Source: SXRF01 sp038043465
GTDB taxonomy: Bacteria; Pseudomonadota; Alphaproteobacteria; Rickettsiales; SXRF01
Length of the DNA stretch: 64,000 nt
Direction of reading: 5' to 3'
Assembly: GCA_038043465.1 (NCBI GenBank)
Contig: JBBTBX010000021.1
Span: 1-64,000, forward strand
In this document: positions 1 through 6,035 of the stretch, piece after piece
How positions within the stretch are numbered: the first letter of the stretch is position 1
How the letters are laid out: each line of letters begins with the position of its first letter
Position numbers and translations under genes: made by a program
Notes under the pieces: generated by a model
What the model was told of the DNA's origin: nothing
What the model saw: the letters and a program-made list of their open reading frames with translations, nothing else
Database searches by the model: none

Positions 1-416
1 GTGGAAAACACCTCAGGAAATTTTTAACCGTTGCACTTCAAAATAGAATGGGCGGGTTCTTTGGTTTTCCGCTGGAGCGTCCGCAAACTTGGGCAATGGT
101 TATGATCTGGTATCCGATATTATCTGTGCTTCCACAAGAATTCATCTATCGCAGCTTCTTTTTTGCCAGATATAAAACCATCTTTTCATCGCGTTGGCTT
201 GTTCTGGTAAGCTCATTAAGTTTCGGCTGGATGCATATTATCCTGCAAAATTGGGTAGCGGTTATCTTTTGTACAATTGGCGGGTTTATTTTTGCAACTA
301 CCTATAAAAACACTAAATCACTAGCTGCTGTTACTCTTGAACATTCATTATATGGATGTTGGATATTTACCTTGGGGCTTGGGGTTTATTTTTATCACGG
401 TTTGGCAGTTAAATAA
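1..416 (+). CDS. CPBP-family intramembrane protease, C-terminal part
   Basis: The frame is open from the left edge, so the true start lies outside and only about 138 C-terminal codons are seen. The protein is hydrophobic with several likely membrane helices. It matches the CPBP (CAAX/Abi) glutamic intramembrane protease pattern: PQEFIYRSFF resembles motif 1 (EExxxR, with the first Glu here Gln), FGWMHI gives motif 2 (FxxxH), and LEHSLYG holds the motif 3 histidine. Members cleave within membranes or act in bacteriocin self-immunity; the substrate here is unknown. It sits upstream of nuoF, where nuoE would be expected, so it may be another accessory insert in the complex I operon. The altered motif 1 leaves activity uncertain. 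Confidence 0.72.
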   Translation, partial: GKHLRKFLTVALQNRMGGFFGFPLERPQTWAMVMIWYPILSVLPQEFIYRSFFFARYKTIFSSRWLVLVSSLSFGWMHIILQNWVAVIFCTIGGFIFATTYKNTKSLAAVTLEHSLYGCWIFTLGLGVYFYHGLAVK

Positions 417-432
417 GGTAAATAATTATGGC

Positions 433-538
433 TATACTCTTCTCATTTCAAGAATTGGCGTTGTTAACCTTCGACTCGTGTAGTTTTTCTACACTTCGTC
501 TCGGTTGTCTAGCCAATTATTGAACTGCTTTGAGTATA
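433..538. repeat. 106-bp imperfect palindromic element
   Basis: Nested inverted arms share one centre near base 486: TATACTC (433-439) with GAGTATA (532-538), a 13-base arm at 447-459 matching 512-524 with one mismatch, AACC/GGTT at 466-469 and 503-506, and GTGTAG/CTACAC at 478-483 and 489-494 around five T. This fits a small non-coding palindromic element, like the Rickettsia palindromic elements in size and form, or a decayed MITE. It fills the gap between the CPBP gene and the first nuoF leader copy. It could also act as a terminator or processing site in the mRNA. Confidence 0.7.
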
Positions 539-561
539 TATAATTAATTGTATATATTTCA

Positions 562-606
562 GTAAGATTATTGACAAAGCCACGAAGTGGTGCAAACTGC
601 AAAACC
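562..606 (+). pseudogene. Remnant resembling the 3' end of the MNT gene
   Basis: The stretch GTAAGATTATTGAC, then GAAGTGGTGCAAA, parallels the last 15 or so codons of the nucleotidyltransferase gene at 2712-2759 (GTAAAATTATTGAC, then GAGGTGGTGCAAA). A GATTAGG motif follows both, at 608-614 and 2780-2786, before the nuoF start sequence. It looks like a decayed second copy of the MNT-nuoF junction, which suggests that the region between was added by duplication. The match is short and read by eye. Confidence 0.4.
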
Positions 607-637
607 GGATTAGGTTATTGAAATCAGGAACTAAAAA

Positions 638-724
638 ATGCTAAAACAAGAAGACAGAATTTTCACCAATCTCTATGGTTTTGATGATTGGAGGCTTGTT
701 ATGTCTGATATTTTACAGAAATAG
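638..724 (+). repeat. nuoF leader copy F1 (28-codon minicistron)
   Basis: The sequence starts like the real nuoF: AGGAACTAA upstream, then ATG and codons for MLKQEDRIFTNLYGF-DDW. It then diverges to RLVMSDILQK and stops with TAG at 722-724. The brnT1 start codon lies two bases further on, so ribosomes recruited by the nuoF start could terminate and restart on brnT1. The first 18 codons correspond to codons 1-18 of nuoF at 2798, with Asp for Glu at codon 17. It is interpreted as a duplicated target fragment left by insertion of the TA cassette. Confidence 0.85.
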
Positions 725-726
725 CT

Positions 727-1044
727 ATGCCCACGGAGATTTATCAAAATTTTGAATGGGATAGTGAGAAGCGCACCTCTAATATTATGAAGCATGGCTT
801 TGATTTTGTAGATGCAATCGCTATGTTTGATGGTATAATCATGGACAAAGTTTTTGAGCGTTATGTAAACTATGAGGGCAGGTGTCTGGCGATTGGTTGT
901 GTAAAAGCTGTGGTTGTCGCGGTAGTATACACCAATAGAATAGGGAATCGCCGTATTATTTCAATGAGAAAGGCTAGAGATTATGAGCGAGAATACTATA
1001 TTGAATTCCTTACCAGAATCCAAAACAGACTGGGTCAAAATTAA
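727..1044 (+). CDS. brnT: BrnT-family toxin, copy 1
   Basis: A 105-residue protein of the BrnT family, RelE-fold ribonuclease toxins that inhibit translation and are neutralised by BrnA. Visible signatures are the N-terminal FEWDSEK...KHGFDF block, a central beta-rich part and the C-terminal RRIISMRKARDYERE block typical of the family. The C-terminus is about 14 residues longer than in the other two BrnT copies here. brnA1 overlaps its end by 62 bases, the toxin-first order usual for this pair. The first 15 codons are identical to those of copy 2, while the rest differs strongly. It lies two bases behind the stop of the nuoF leader copy, so translation may be coupled to it. Confidence 0.88.
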   Translation: MPTEIYQNFEWDSEKRTSNIMKHGFDFVDAIAMFDGIIMDKVFERYVNYEGRCLAIGCVKAVVVAVVYTNRIGNRRIISMRKARDYEREYYIEFLTRIQNRLGQN

Positions 1045-1276
1045 ACAACTTACTGATGCTCAAATAGAGTCTATCTGTTATGGTGATGACGATGTTATTT
1101 TTGTTCCAAAAGATTGTACGGGCAAAAAAATTACATACCCAAATGGTATAATTATTCATACCCTGCCAGTAGAACAAAAAATTGATTCTTGGCTTCGAGA
1201 GCATAACTTACAGGCAGATAAGGTGGCGGCGGCACTGCTAAAACAATTTGTCGAAGCCCAGTCTGAAATAAAATAA
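983..1276 (+). CDS. brnA: BrnA-family antitoxin, copy 1
   Basis: A 97-residue partner of BrnT. The N-terminal half is acidic (TDAQIESICYGDDD) and probably wraps the toxin. The C-terminal half, from about residue 60, has the beta-helix-helix pattern of a ribbon-helix-helix DNA-binding domain (EQKIDSWLREHNLQADKVAA). The last 34 residues are identical to those of BrnA copy 2, whereas the N-terminal half is not similar. The DNA-binding part is therefore shared and the toxin-binding part has changed. The family autoregulates its operon; no separate promoter was recognised here. The start overlaps brnT1 by 62 bases, longer than in the other two pairs, so a later start is possible. Confidence 0.85.
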   Translation: MSENTILNSLPESKTDWVKIKQLTDAQIESICYGDDDVIFVPKDCTGKKITYPNGIIIHTLPVEQKIDSWLREHNLQADKVAAALLKQFVEAQSEIK

Positions 1277-1312
1277 GTTTCTGAAATAAAATAAGTTTAG
1301 GATAAGAGATAA

Positions 1313-1399
1313 ATGCTAAAAGCTGAAGACAGAATTTTCGCCAATCTCTATGGTTTTGATGATTGGAGGCTTGTTATGTCTGATATTTTACAGAAATAG
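1313..1399 (+). repeat. nuoF leader copy F2 (28-codon minicistron)
   Basis: A second copy of the nuoF start, reading MLKAEDRIFANLYGFDDW and then the same RLVMSDILQK tail and TAG as copy F1. From 1313 to 1445 it matches 638-770 base for base with about four differences, running through the stop into the first 15 codons of brnT2. It is preceded by a tandemly doubled 18-19 base unit (CTGAAATAAAATAAGTTT) containing the brnA1 stop, then TAGGATAAGAGATAA before the ATG. brnT2 starts two bases after the stop. Confidence 0.87.
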
Positions 1400-1401
1400 C
1401 T

Positions 1402-1683
1402 ATGCCCACGGAGATTTATCAAAATTTTGAATGGGATAGTGAGAAATCTATCGCAAATTTGCGTAAACATAATATAGATTTTTATACTGCATGCACCATT
1501 TTTTCTGGTATAGTCGTTCCAGTAAAAGAGGTTACTACAGAAAATGATGAAATTCGTTATTTATGTATTGGTGAATTAAACGGAATATTTTTTTCTGTAG
1601 TTTATACTTTTCGTGGTGAGCGTAAAAGGTTGATTTCTGTTAGAAGGGCTAGGGAAGATGAAAAACGATTTTATTCAAGCTAA
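1402..1683 (+). CDS. brnT: BrnT-family toxin, copy 2
   Basis: A 93-residue BrnT ribonuclease toxin with FEWDSEKSIANLRKH at the N-terminus and RKRLISVRRAREDEKR near the C-terminus. The first 15 residues are identical to copy 1, down to the bases. The body differs (DFYTACTIFSGIVV), so this is a distinct toxin grafted behind the same start. brnA2 overlaps the last 26 bases. As with copy 1, it follows a broken nuoF start by two bases and lies in the nuo transcription unit. Confidence 0.88.
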   Translation: MPTEIYQNFEWDSEKSIANLRKHNIDFYTACTIFSGIVVPVKEVTTENDEIRYLCIGELNGIFFSVVYTFRGERKRLISVRRAREDEKRFYSS

Positions 1684-1954
1684 ACCAATCATGAATCAAA
1701 AAGATTGGCAGAAACTTGTATCAATGAGTGAAGCGGAAATAGAACAGAATGCGAAGGATGACGTTGATAATCCACCATTTTCTCTTGCGGATTCTTCTTT
1801 GCGTACGGTTATGCTGCCTGATGGTGTAATAGTTCGCCAGATATTTATAGAACAAAAAATTGATTCTTGGCTTCGAGAGCATAACTTACAGGCGGATAAG
1901 GTGGCGGCGGCACTGCTAAAACAATTTGTCGAAGCCCAGTCTGAAATAAAATAA
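1658..1954 (+). CDS. brnA: BrnA-family antitoxin, copy 2
   Basis: A 98-residue antitoxin. The variable N-terminal half (MNQKDWQKLVSMSEAEIEQ, then acidic DDVDNPP) probably contacts BrnT2, and a PDGVIV strand leads into a ribbon-helix-helix C-terminus. The last 34 residues are identical to BrnA1. Because the DNA-binding domains are the same, the two antitoxins may bind the same operator while neutralising different toxins. The gene is followed by the same doubled 18-base unit and nuoF-like leader as BrnA1. Confidence 0.86.
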   Translation: MKNDFIQAKPIMNQKDWQKLVSMSEAEIEQNAKDDVDNPPFSLADSSLRTVMLPDGVIVRQIFIEQKIDSWLREHNLQADKVAAALLKQFVEAQSEIK

Positions 1955-1990
1955 GTTTCTGAAATAAAATAAATTTAGGATAAGAGATAA

Positions 1991-2035
1991 ATGCTAAAAG
2001 CTGAAGACAGAATTTTTGCTATGGGGATAAAATAA
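1991..2035 (+). repeat. nuoF leader copy F3 (14-codon minicistron)
   Basis: A third copy of the nuoF start reading MLKAEDRIFA, then MGIK and TAA at 2033-2035. The next three bases are the ATG of the HEPN gene, so stop and start abut. The 170-base stretch 1850-2019, from the brnA2 C-terminus into this leader, matches 1172-1341 with few differences. The fragment is shorter than F1 and F2 and breaks off after codon 10 of nuoF. Confidence 0.82.
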
Positions 2036-2464
2036 ATGGCTTCTATATCCATAGAAATATTATGGAAATCAATAGCTAATCTGGAGCAGGCTGTGGAGTT
2101 TGCGTTAAAGCATAAAAATCTCGGAGAGATGGATTATTATTTTCAGTTTCGCACAGCTGCCATTCAGTCATTCGAATATAGCTATGAAATAGCTAATAAA
2201 TTAATCCGTCGTTATGTAGAATCTGCGGATATTGATAATGAAAATCGCCATCTTGATTTTCGTGATTATATGCGGGTTGCTGCGGAGTATGGCTTGCTGA
2301 ATGAGCCAGAAGAATGGGCAGAATTTCGTGAGTGGCGTAATAGAATTTCACATGCTTATGATCAAGATATTGCTGAAGATATTTTTTTAGAATTTCCGAA
2401 GATAGTCAGTAGCCTGAAATACACAGCACAGCAATTGGCAAAGCAGGGTAGCAATGTTTCTTGA
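2036..2464 (+). CDS. HEPN-domain toxin (HepT / HI0074-like)
   Basis: A 142-residue helical protein of the HI0074 nucleotidyltransferase substrate-binding type, now regarded as HepT-like HEPN ribonuclease toxins. Near residue 101 it carries EWRNRISHAYD, an exact fit to the HepT motif Rx4HxY, in which Arg and His form the RNase site and Tyr is AMPylated by the partner MntA. The MNT gene overlaps its last 11 bases, the standard pairing. The start directly follows the stop of leader copy F3. In the cell it would cleave RNA when not modified; the target is unknown. Confidence 0.86.
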   Translation: MASISIEILWKSIANLEQAVEFALKHKNLGEMDYYFQFRTAAIQSFEYSYEIANKLIRRYVESADIDNENRHLDFRDYMRVAAEYGLLNEPEEWAEFREWRNRISHAYDQDIAEDIFLEFPKIVSSLKYTAQQLAKQGSNVS

Positions 2465-2759
2465 GCCAGAGGAATTGCAAATAGTTCGTGATATTTTAGC
2501 GTTTTATGCTAAGGGGCGTGAGGTTTGGGCATTTGGGTCACGTGTTACAGGGCAGCATCTAAAAAAATTTTCAGATTTGGACTTGGTTGTTATGGGTGAT
2601 GTTGCTATGCCAATTCGTGAATATGCTAGAATAAAAGATGCTTTTACTTTGTCTAGTTTGCCATTTCGGGTTGATGTTCTGGATTGGTCGGCTGTTTCTC
2701 CTGAATTTCGTAAAATTATTGACGCAAATTATGAGGTGGTGCAAAGTGACGAAAAATAA
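2454..2759 (+). CDS. MNT nucleotidyltransferase antitoxin (MntA / HI0073-like)
   Basis: A 101-residue minimal nucleotidyltransferase. The active-site signature is visible as FGSRVTGQHLKKFSDLDLVV: a GS pair followed by a DxD pair that binds metal-ATP. Relatives neutralise HEPN toxins by adding AMP to the Tyr of the Rx4HxY motif. It overlaps the HEPN gene by 11 bases and ends 38 bases before nuoF. Part of its 3' end seems to be duplicated, in decayed form, at about 562-606 upstream of the first nuoF leader copy. Confidence 0.86.
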   Translation: MFLEPEELQIVRDILAFYAKGREVWAFGSRVTGQHLKKFSDLDLVVMGDVAMPIREYARIKDAFTLSSLPFRVDVLDWSAVSPEFRKIIDANYEVVQSDEK

Positions 2760-2797
2760 TACAGCAGATAATACCATGCGATTAGGAAATAACTAAA

Positions 2798-4075
2798 ATG
2801 CTAAAACAGGAAGACAGAATTTTCACCAATCTCTATGGTTTTGAAGATTGGAAATTAGCTGGTGCGCGAGCGCGTGGCGATTGGGATAACACGGCAGCGA
2901 TTCTTGCCAAAGGTTCAGATGCAATTATTGAAGAGGTGAAGGCTTCTGGGCTGCGCGGGCGCGGTGGTGCAGGGTTTCCCACTGGCACTAAATGGTCGTT
3001 CATGCCCAAAAAATCCGATGGTCGCCCATCTTATCTGGTGGTTAATGCCGATGAAGGTGAGCCGGGCACTTGTAAAGATCGTGATATGATGCGCCATGAG
3101 CCACATAAGCTGGTTGAAGGCTGCCTTATTGCCTGTTTTGCGATGCGGGCGGTGGCTGCTTATATATATATCCGTGGTGAATTTCGTGAAGAAGCCGACC
3201 GTCTGGAATATGCTATTTGGGAAGCATATCAGGCAGGGTTAATTGGAAAGAATGCCTGTGGTAGTGGTGTTGATATTGATGTGTTTGTCCATCGTGGAGC
3301 AGGGGCTTATATTTGCGGTGAAGAAATGGCACTTATCGAATCGCTTGAAGGAAAAAAAGGTCAGCCACGTTTAAAGCCGCCATTCCCTGCGGCTATGGGT
3401 CTTTGGGGATGTCCTACCACGGTAAATAATGTCGAGTCTATTGCTGTTGTGCCGACTATTTTGCGTCGCTCTCCTGCTTGGTTTGCGGGGATTGGCCGCC
3501 CAAATAATGTGGGGACTAAAGTTTTCTGTATTTCTGGACATGTGAATAAACCCTGCAATGTGGAAGAAGAAATGGGTATTCCACTTAAGGAGCTAATTGA
3601 AAAACATGCTGGTGGTGTGCGTGGCGGATGGGATAATTTACTTGCAATTATACCGGGAGGTTCGTCAGTTCCATTACTGCCAAAGAATATTTGCGACACG
3701 GTGCTTATGGATTTTGACAGTTTGAAAGCCGAAAAATCAGGACTCGGAACGGCAGCAGTGATTGTTATGGATAAATCAACCGATGTGGTGAAGGCTATTG
3801 CCCGTCTTTCTAAATTTTATACGCATGAATCATGCGGGCAATGCACACCTTGCCGTGAGGGTACGGGTTGGCTATGGCGGATGATGGAGCGTATGGTTGA
3901 AGGGCGTGCTGCGGTTTCCGATATTGATTTAATGCTGGATGTGGCAGGGCGCATAGAAGGGCATACCATTTGCGCGCTGGGCGATGCGGCGGCTTGGCCA
4001 GTGCAGGGGCTGGTGCGCCATTTCCGCCCGGAAATTGAACGGCGGATTGCGGAGTTTTCAAGGAAGGCGGCATGA
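2798..4075 (+). CDS. nuoF: NADH-quinone oxidoreductase subunit F
   Basis: The 425-residue NADH-binding subunit of complex I, normal length. It oxidises NADH with FMN and passes electrons to the N3 4Fe-4S cluster. GRGGAGFPTGTKW near residue 54 is the NADH/FMN glycine-rich loop, GAGAYICGEE lies in the FMN fold, and ESCGQCTPCREGTGW near residue 350 holds three cluster cysteines, with a fourth in GHTICALGD. The start is fixed by the conserved MLKQEDRIFTNLYGF N-terminus and an AGGA 12 bases upstream. Three partial copies of this start occur upstream, at 638, 1313 and 1991. Its stop overlaps the next gene (ATGA). Confidence 0.97.
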   Translation: MLKQEDRIFTNLYGFEDWKLAGARARGDWDNTAAILAKGSDAIIEEVKASGLRGRGGAGFPTGTKWSFMPKKSDGRPSYLVVNADEGEPGTCKDRDMMRHEPHKLVEGCLIACFAMRAVAAYIYIRGEFREEADRLEYAIWEAYQAGLIGKNACGSGVDIDVFVHRGAGAYICGEEMALIESLEGKKGQPRLKPPFPAAMGLWGCPTTVNNVESIAVVPTILRRSPAWFAGIGRPNNVGTKVFCISGHVNKPCNVEEEMGIPLKELIEKHAGGVRGGWDNLLAIIPGGSSVPLLPKNICDTVLMDFDSLKAEKSGLGTAAVIVMDKSTDVVKAIARLSKFYTHESCGQCTPCREGTGWLWRMMERMVEGRAAVSDIDLMLDVAGRIEGHTICALGDAAAWPVQGLVRHFRPEIERRIAEFSRKAA

Positions 4076-4290
4076 ATTCGGTTGTTGTTATCAGTTATAT
4101 AGCTGTTGTACTTGTTGGTATAATAGCTATTTCTTCTATTACTTTTGTTATTATTCGTGTTATTTCAAAAGCATCCGGATCTGCCAGAAGCAATCAGGAT
4201 ATAATTATGCAGAGGCAGAAAGAATCTGTTGAGATACAAAGGGAAATGCTGGACACACTTAAGGATATTGCAAAAAAATTGGAAAAATAG
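4072..4290 (+). CDS. Small single-helix membrane protein
   Basis: A 72-residue protein starting in the ATGA overlap with nuoF. Residues 3-30 form a hydrophobic helix (VVVISYIAVVLVGIIAI), followed by a basic and glutamine-rich tail (SNQDIIMQRQKESVEIQ) that may be coiled coil. I do not recognise a family. The overlap with nuoF implies translational coupling. It is AT-rich compared with nuoF and may be an accessory insert. It could be a complex I assembly factor or an unrelated membrane peptide. Confidence 0.6.
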   Translation: MNSVVVISYIAVVLVGIIAISSITFVIIRVISKASGSARSNQDIIMQRQKESVEIQREMLDTLKDIAKKLEK

Positions 4291-4292
4291 AT

Positions 4293-4325
4293 ATGCCAAA
4301 GCTAACGATGGAGCTTTATTTTTAA
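4293..4325 (+). repeat. nuoG leader copy G1 (10-codon minicistron)
   Basis: ATGCCAAAGCTAACGATGG reproduces the first 15 bases of nuoG (ATGCCAAAACTAACG...) with one change, then departs. The reading frame MPKLTMELYF stops at 4323-4325. The ThiE-like gene starts 21 bases later, after an ACTAGGAATTTAGTAAAAA spacer. It is the shortest and most eroded of the leader copies. Confidence 0.68.
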
Positions 4326-4345
4326 AACTAGGAATTTAGTAAAAA

Positions 4346-5056
4346 ATGACCTTCAGTAGTATTATTTCTGTTCCACGCCCTTATGATAGAGAGGGTGCGC
4401 CGACTTGTGGTATTTATCTGCTTGCTCCTAGAAAAATGCAATTTAAGCAATTTATGGTGCAGTTGCAGGTGGTTTTTGCCGCGCTTAATTCTTCGCCATA
4501 TCAAAAAAATATGCACGCAGTTGAATTTAAGTTTCCTAAAAAAATCTTTGATAAGGAGCGTGAACAGGCATCTATTCTGGTGGGAATGTGTAAGCAGGCT
4601 GGGGTTGTGGCGATCATCCGATCTGATGTTGGTTTGTGTGTTGAATGCGGAGCAGATGGGATAATACTTGCTGAAATCTCCGAAATATCCACGGCACGAC
4701 ATGTTTTAGGCGAGGCAGCGATTATTGGTTTTGATTGTGGTAATTCACGGGAAAAAGCAGAGTTGGCTCTGCAGGTTGGCGTTGATTATGTAACTTTTTC
4801 AACGTTTTTTGCGCCTGAATCAGCAAAAAAACATGCTGATATATCGTTGTTGGAATGGTGGAGTACGGCAACTCATTTACCAGCAGTTGCTTTCGCTAAA
4901 TTAGATGTTGAGCGGACGATTATTATTACTAAGGCTGGAGCAGGGTTTATTGGCGCAGGCTCTTGGGTTTGGGAGCATGATGAGGGGGTGAGGCAAGCAA
5001 TTTATTGGTTACAAGAGTCAATCGAGCATGGTTTGGAGCAGATAAAAACAAACTAA
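4346..5056 (+). CDS. ThiE-like TIM-barrel protein, degenerate
   Basis: A 236-residue protein that looks like thiamine-phosphate synthase. The order of elements fits: a GADGIILAEISEISTAR segment where ThiE has GADGVHLGQ..., IIGFDCGNSREKAELA for the second phosphate loop, GVDYVTFSTFFAPESAKKH for GADYV..GP.FPT.TK, and AGAGFIGAGSWVW at the end. The usual NDR and HLGQ residues are changed (RSD, ILAE), so classical ThiE activity is doubtful. About 60 N-terminal residues precede the barrel. It stands alone among nuo genes, far from other thiamine genes in this window, behind a broken nuoG start. It may be a degenerate paralogue with another role. Confidence 0.65.
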   Translation: MTFSSIISVPRPYDREGAPTCGIYLLAPRKMQFKQFMVQLQVVFAALNSSPYQKNMHAVEFKFPKKIFDKEREQASILVGMCKQAGVVAIIRSDVGLCVECGADGIILAEISEISTARHVLGEAAIIGFDCGNSREKAELALQVGVDYVTFSTFFAPESAKKHADISLLEWWSTATHLPAVAFAKLDVERTIIITKAGAGFIGAGSWVWEHDEGVRQAIYWLQESIEHGLEQIKTN

Positions 5057-5127
5057 TTTCTCTTGCAATTTCAGATTGTCTGGTGATGATAAAATAGAAT
5101 AATTACTGAATAAAACAGGAACTAAAT

Positions 5128-5199
5128 ATGCCAAAACTAACGCCAAAGCTAACTATTAACGGAGCAAAAAATGCACAACGTAAAATATGTAATTTATAA
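5128..5199 (+). repeat. nuoG leader copy G2 (nested double copy)
   Basis: AGGAACTAAAT precedes ATGCCAAAACTAACG, identical to the nuoG start. This is followed at once by CCAAAGCTAACTATTAACGGA, which repeats codons 2-8 of nuoG (PKLTIDG) with a few changes. The frame reads MPKLTPKLTING and runs out of phase to a TAA at 5197-5199, past the HicB-like start at 5171. Two successive partial copies in one place suggest repeated events at the same spot. Confidence 0.75.
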
Positions 5200-5407
5200 A
5201 GAAGGCAAGTATTTTGTTACAAAATGCCTTAATTTTGAGCTTTCAACTTTTGGTGAGACTTTAGATGAAGCTCAAAAGAATATGAAAGAGGCTTTGGAGC
5301 TGTATTTTGAAGATGCTGCTGTCATACCGCCGAAGGGCGGTATCTATACCAAGCTATTGGCTGCAGTGCAAGATTTTTGGCATGGATGCCAGCCTACGCT
5401 GGCATGA
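5171..5407 (+). CDS. Orphan HicB-like antitoxin with repeat-derived C-terminus
   Basis: A 78-residue protein. Residues 1-50 (VKYVIYKEGKYFVTKC, then FGETLDEAQKNMKEALELYF) match the HicB partial RNase H-like fold found in HicAB antitoxins. No HicA toxin gene is adjacent. The remaining 28 codons lie in a palindromic repeat (5321-5409), so the natural end of the protein was probably overwritten. A GGAG lies nine bases before the start. It may be a solitary regulator or a relic of a TA pair. Confidence 0.65.
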   Translation: MHNVKYVIYKEGKYFVTKCLNFELSTFGETLDEAQKNMKEALELYFEDAAVIPPKGGIYTKLLAAVQDFWHGCQPTLA

Positions 5408-5409
5408 CA
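5321..5409. repeat. TGTCAT/ATGACA-type palindromic repeat inside hicB-like gene
   Basis: The element opens with GTCATACCGCC and closes with GCTGGCATGACA. It holds two hairpins: ATACCGCC/GGCGGTAT at 5324-5331 and 5336-5343, and ATGCCAGC/GCTGGCAT at 5386-5404. The second hairpin with its flank (TGGATGCCAGC..GCTGGCATGACAA) recurs at 20971-20998, with a shorter relative at 15687-15714. It supplies the last 28 codons of the HicB-like ORF. Confidence 0.72.
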
Positions 5410-5435
5410 AGAAAGAATAAAAACAGGAAACAAAT

Positions 5436-5474
5436 ATGCCAAAACTAACGATTGATGGGAAGGAAATTAGGTAG
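5436..5474 (+). repeat. nuoG leader copy G3 (12-codon minicistron)
   Basis: Preceded by ACAGGAAACAAAT, it reads MPKLTIDGKEIR and stops with TAG at 5472-5474. The first eight residues are identical to nuoG and the match continues as GGAAATT before breaking. brnT3 starts two bases after the stop, the same spacing as for brnT1 and brnT2. Confidence 0.85.
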
Positions 5475-5476
5475 AA

Positions 5477-5755
5477 ATGTTTCCGGCAGGATTTGAGTGG
5501 GATATAAATAAAAATGAGGCAAATAAGCTGAAGCATGGTATAAGTTTTAGTGCTGCGATAGGAATTTTTGATGGTTTTATATTGGAAAAAGATGTTCTGC
5601 ACTTAAGTGGAGAGATGAGAATTGTTTCTATTGGTAAAATTGAAGGTAGGATTGTAACATTGATTTATACTTGGCGTGGAGTTAATCGGCGTATTATTTC
5701 TGCGCGTAAACCACATACAAACGAGGTAAGAGATTATGAAAAATGGAATGAGTGA
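5477..5755 (+). CDS. brnT: BrnT-family toxin, copy 3
   Basis: A 92-residue BrnT-type ribonuclease toxin: FEWDINKNEANKLKHGISF at the N-terminus, WRGVNRRIISARKPHTNE near the C-terminus. It is diverged along its whole length from copies 1 and 2, including the first 15 codons, so it arrived separately. brnA3 overlaps it by 20 bases. It sits two bases after the stop of a broken nuoG start, so translation may be by reinitiation. Confidence 0.87.
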   Translation: MFPAGFEWDINKNEANKLKHGISFSAAIGIFDGFILEKDVLHLSGEMRIVSIGKIEGRIVTLIYTWRGVNRRIISARKPHTNEVRDYEKWNE

Positions 5756-6020
5756 AGAAGACTGGAAGAAGTTTGATGCAATCACTGATGATGATATTTC
5801 TGTGGCGATAGCTGATGATCCTGATTGGCAGGGTATTGACCTCTCCGATAAGCTTGGCTGGCGGGTTGTGCATCCCGATGGTAGCAGTATCGTTCCTTTG
5901 CTACTAGACGCGAAAACCATAAATTTTATCAATGAACATCATGTTGATTACCAATCTTTTCTATCTGGTGTTTTAAAGGCTTATGTAGAAAGTCAGCAAA
6001 AATCAGATGGTGATGCTTAA
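5736..6020 (+). CDS. brnA: BrnA-family antitoxin, copy 3
   Basis: A 94-residue antitoxin for BrnT3. An acidic N-terminal part (DAITDDDISVAIADDPDW) is followed by a ribbon-helix-helix-like C-terminus (DAKTINFINEHHVDYQSF, then LKAYVESQQ). The C-terminus differs from that of BrnA1 and BrnA2, so its operator may differ. It ends 15 bases before nuoG, and the intervening TAGGAACTAAGAA is the nuoG ribosome-binding region. Confidence 0.82.
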   Translation: MKNGMSEEDWKKFDAITDDDISVAIADDPDWQGIDLSDKLGWRVVHPDGSSIVPLLLDAKTINFINEHHVDYQSFLSGVLKAYVESQQKSDGDA

Positions 6021-6035
6021 AATAGGAACTAAGAA

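Noticed and set aside
1255..1300. A CRISPR-like or satellite array from the doubled 18-base unit after brnA1 and brnA2
   Set aside because: There are just two adjacent units at each place, without spacers; it is a small tandem duplication copied with the cassette.
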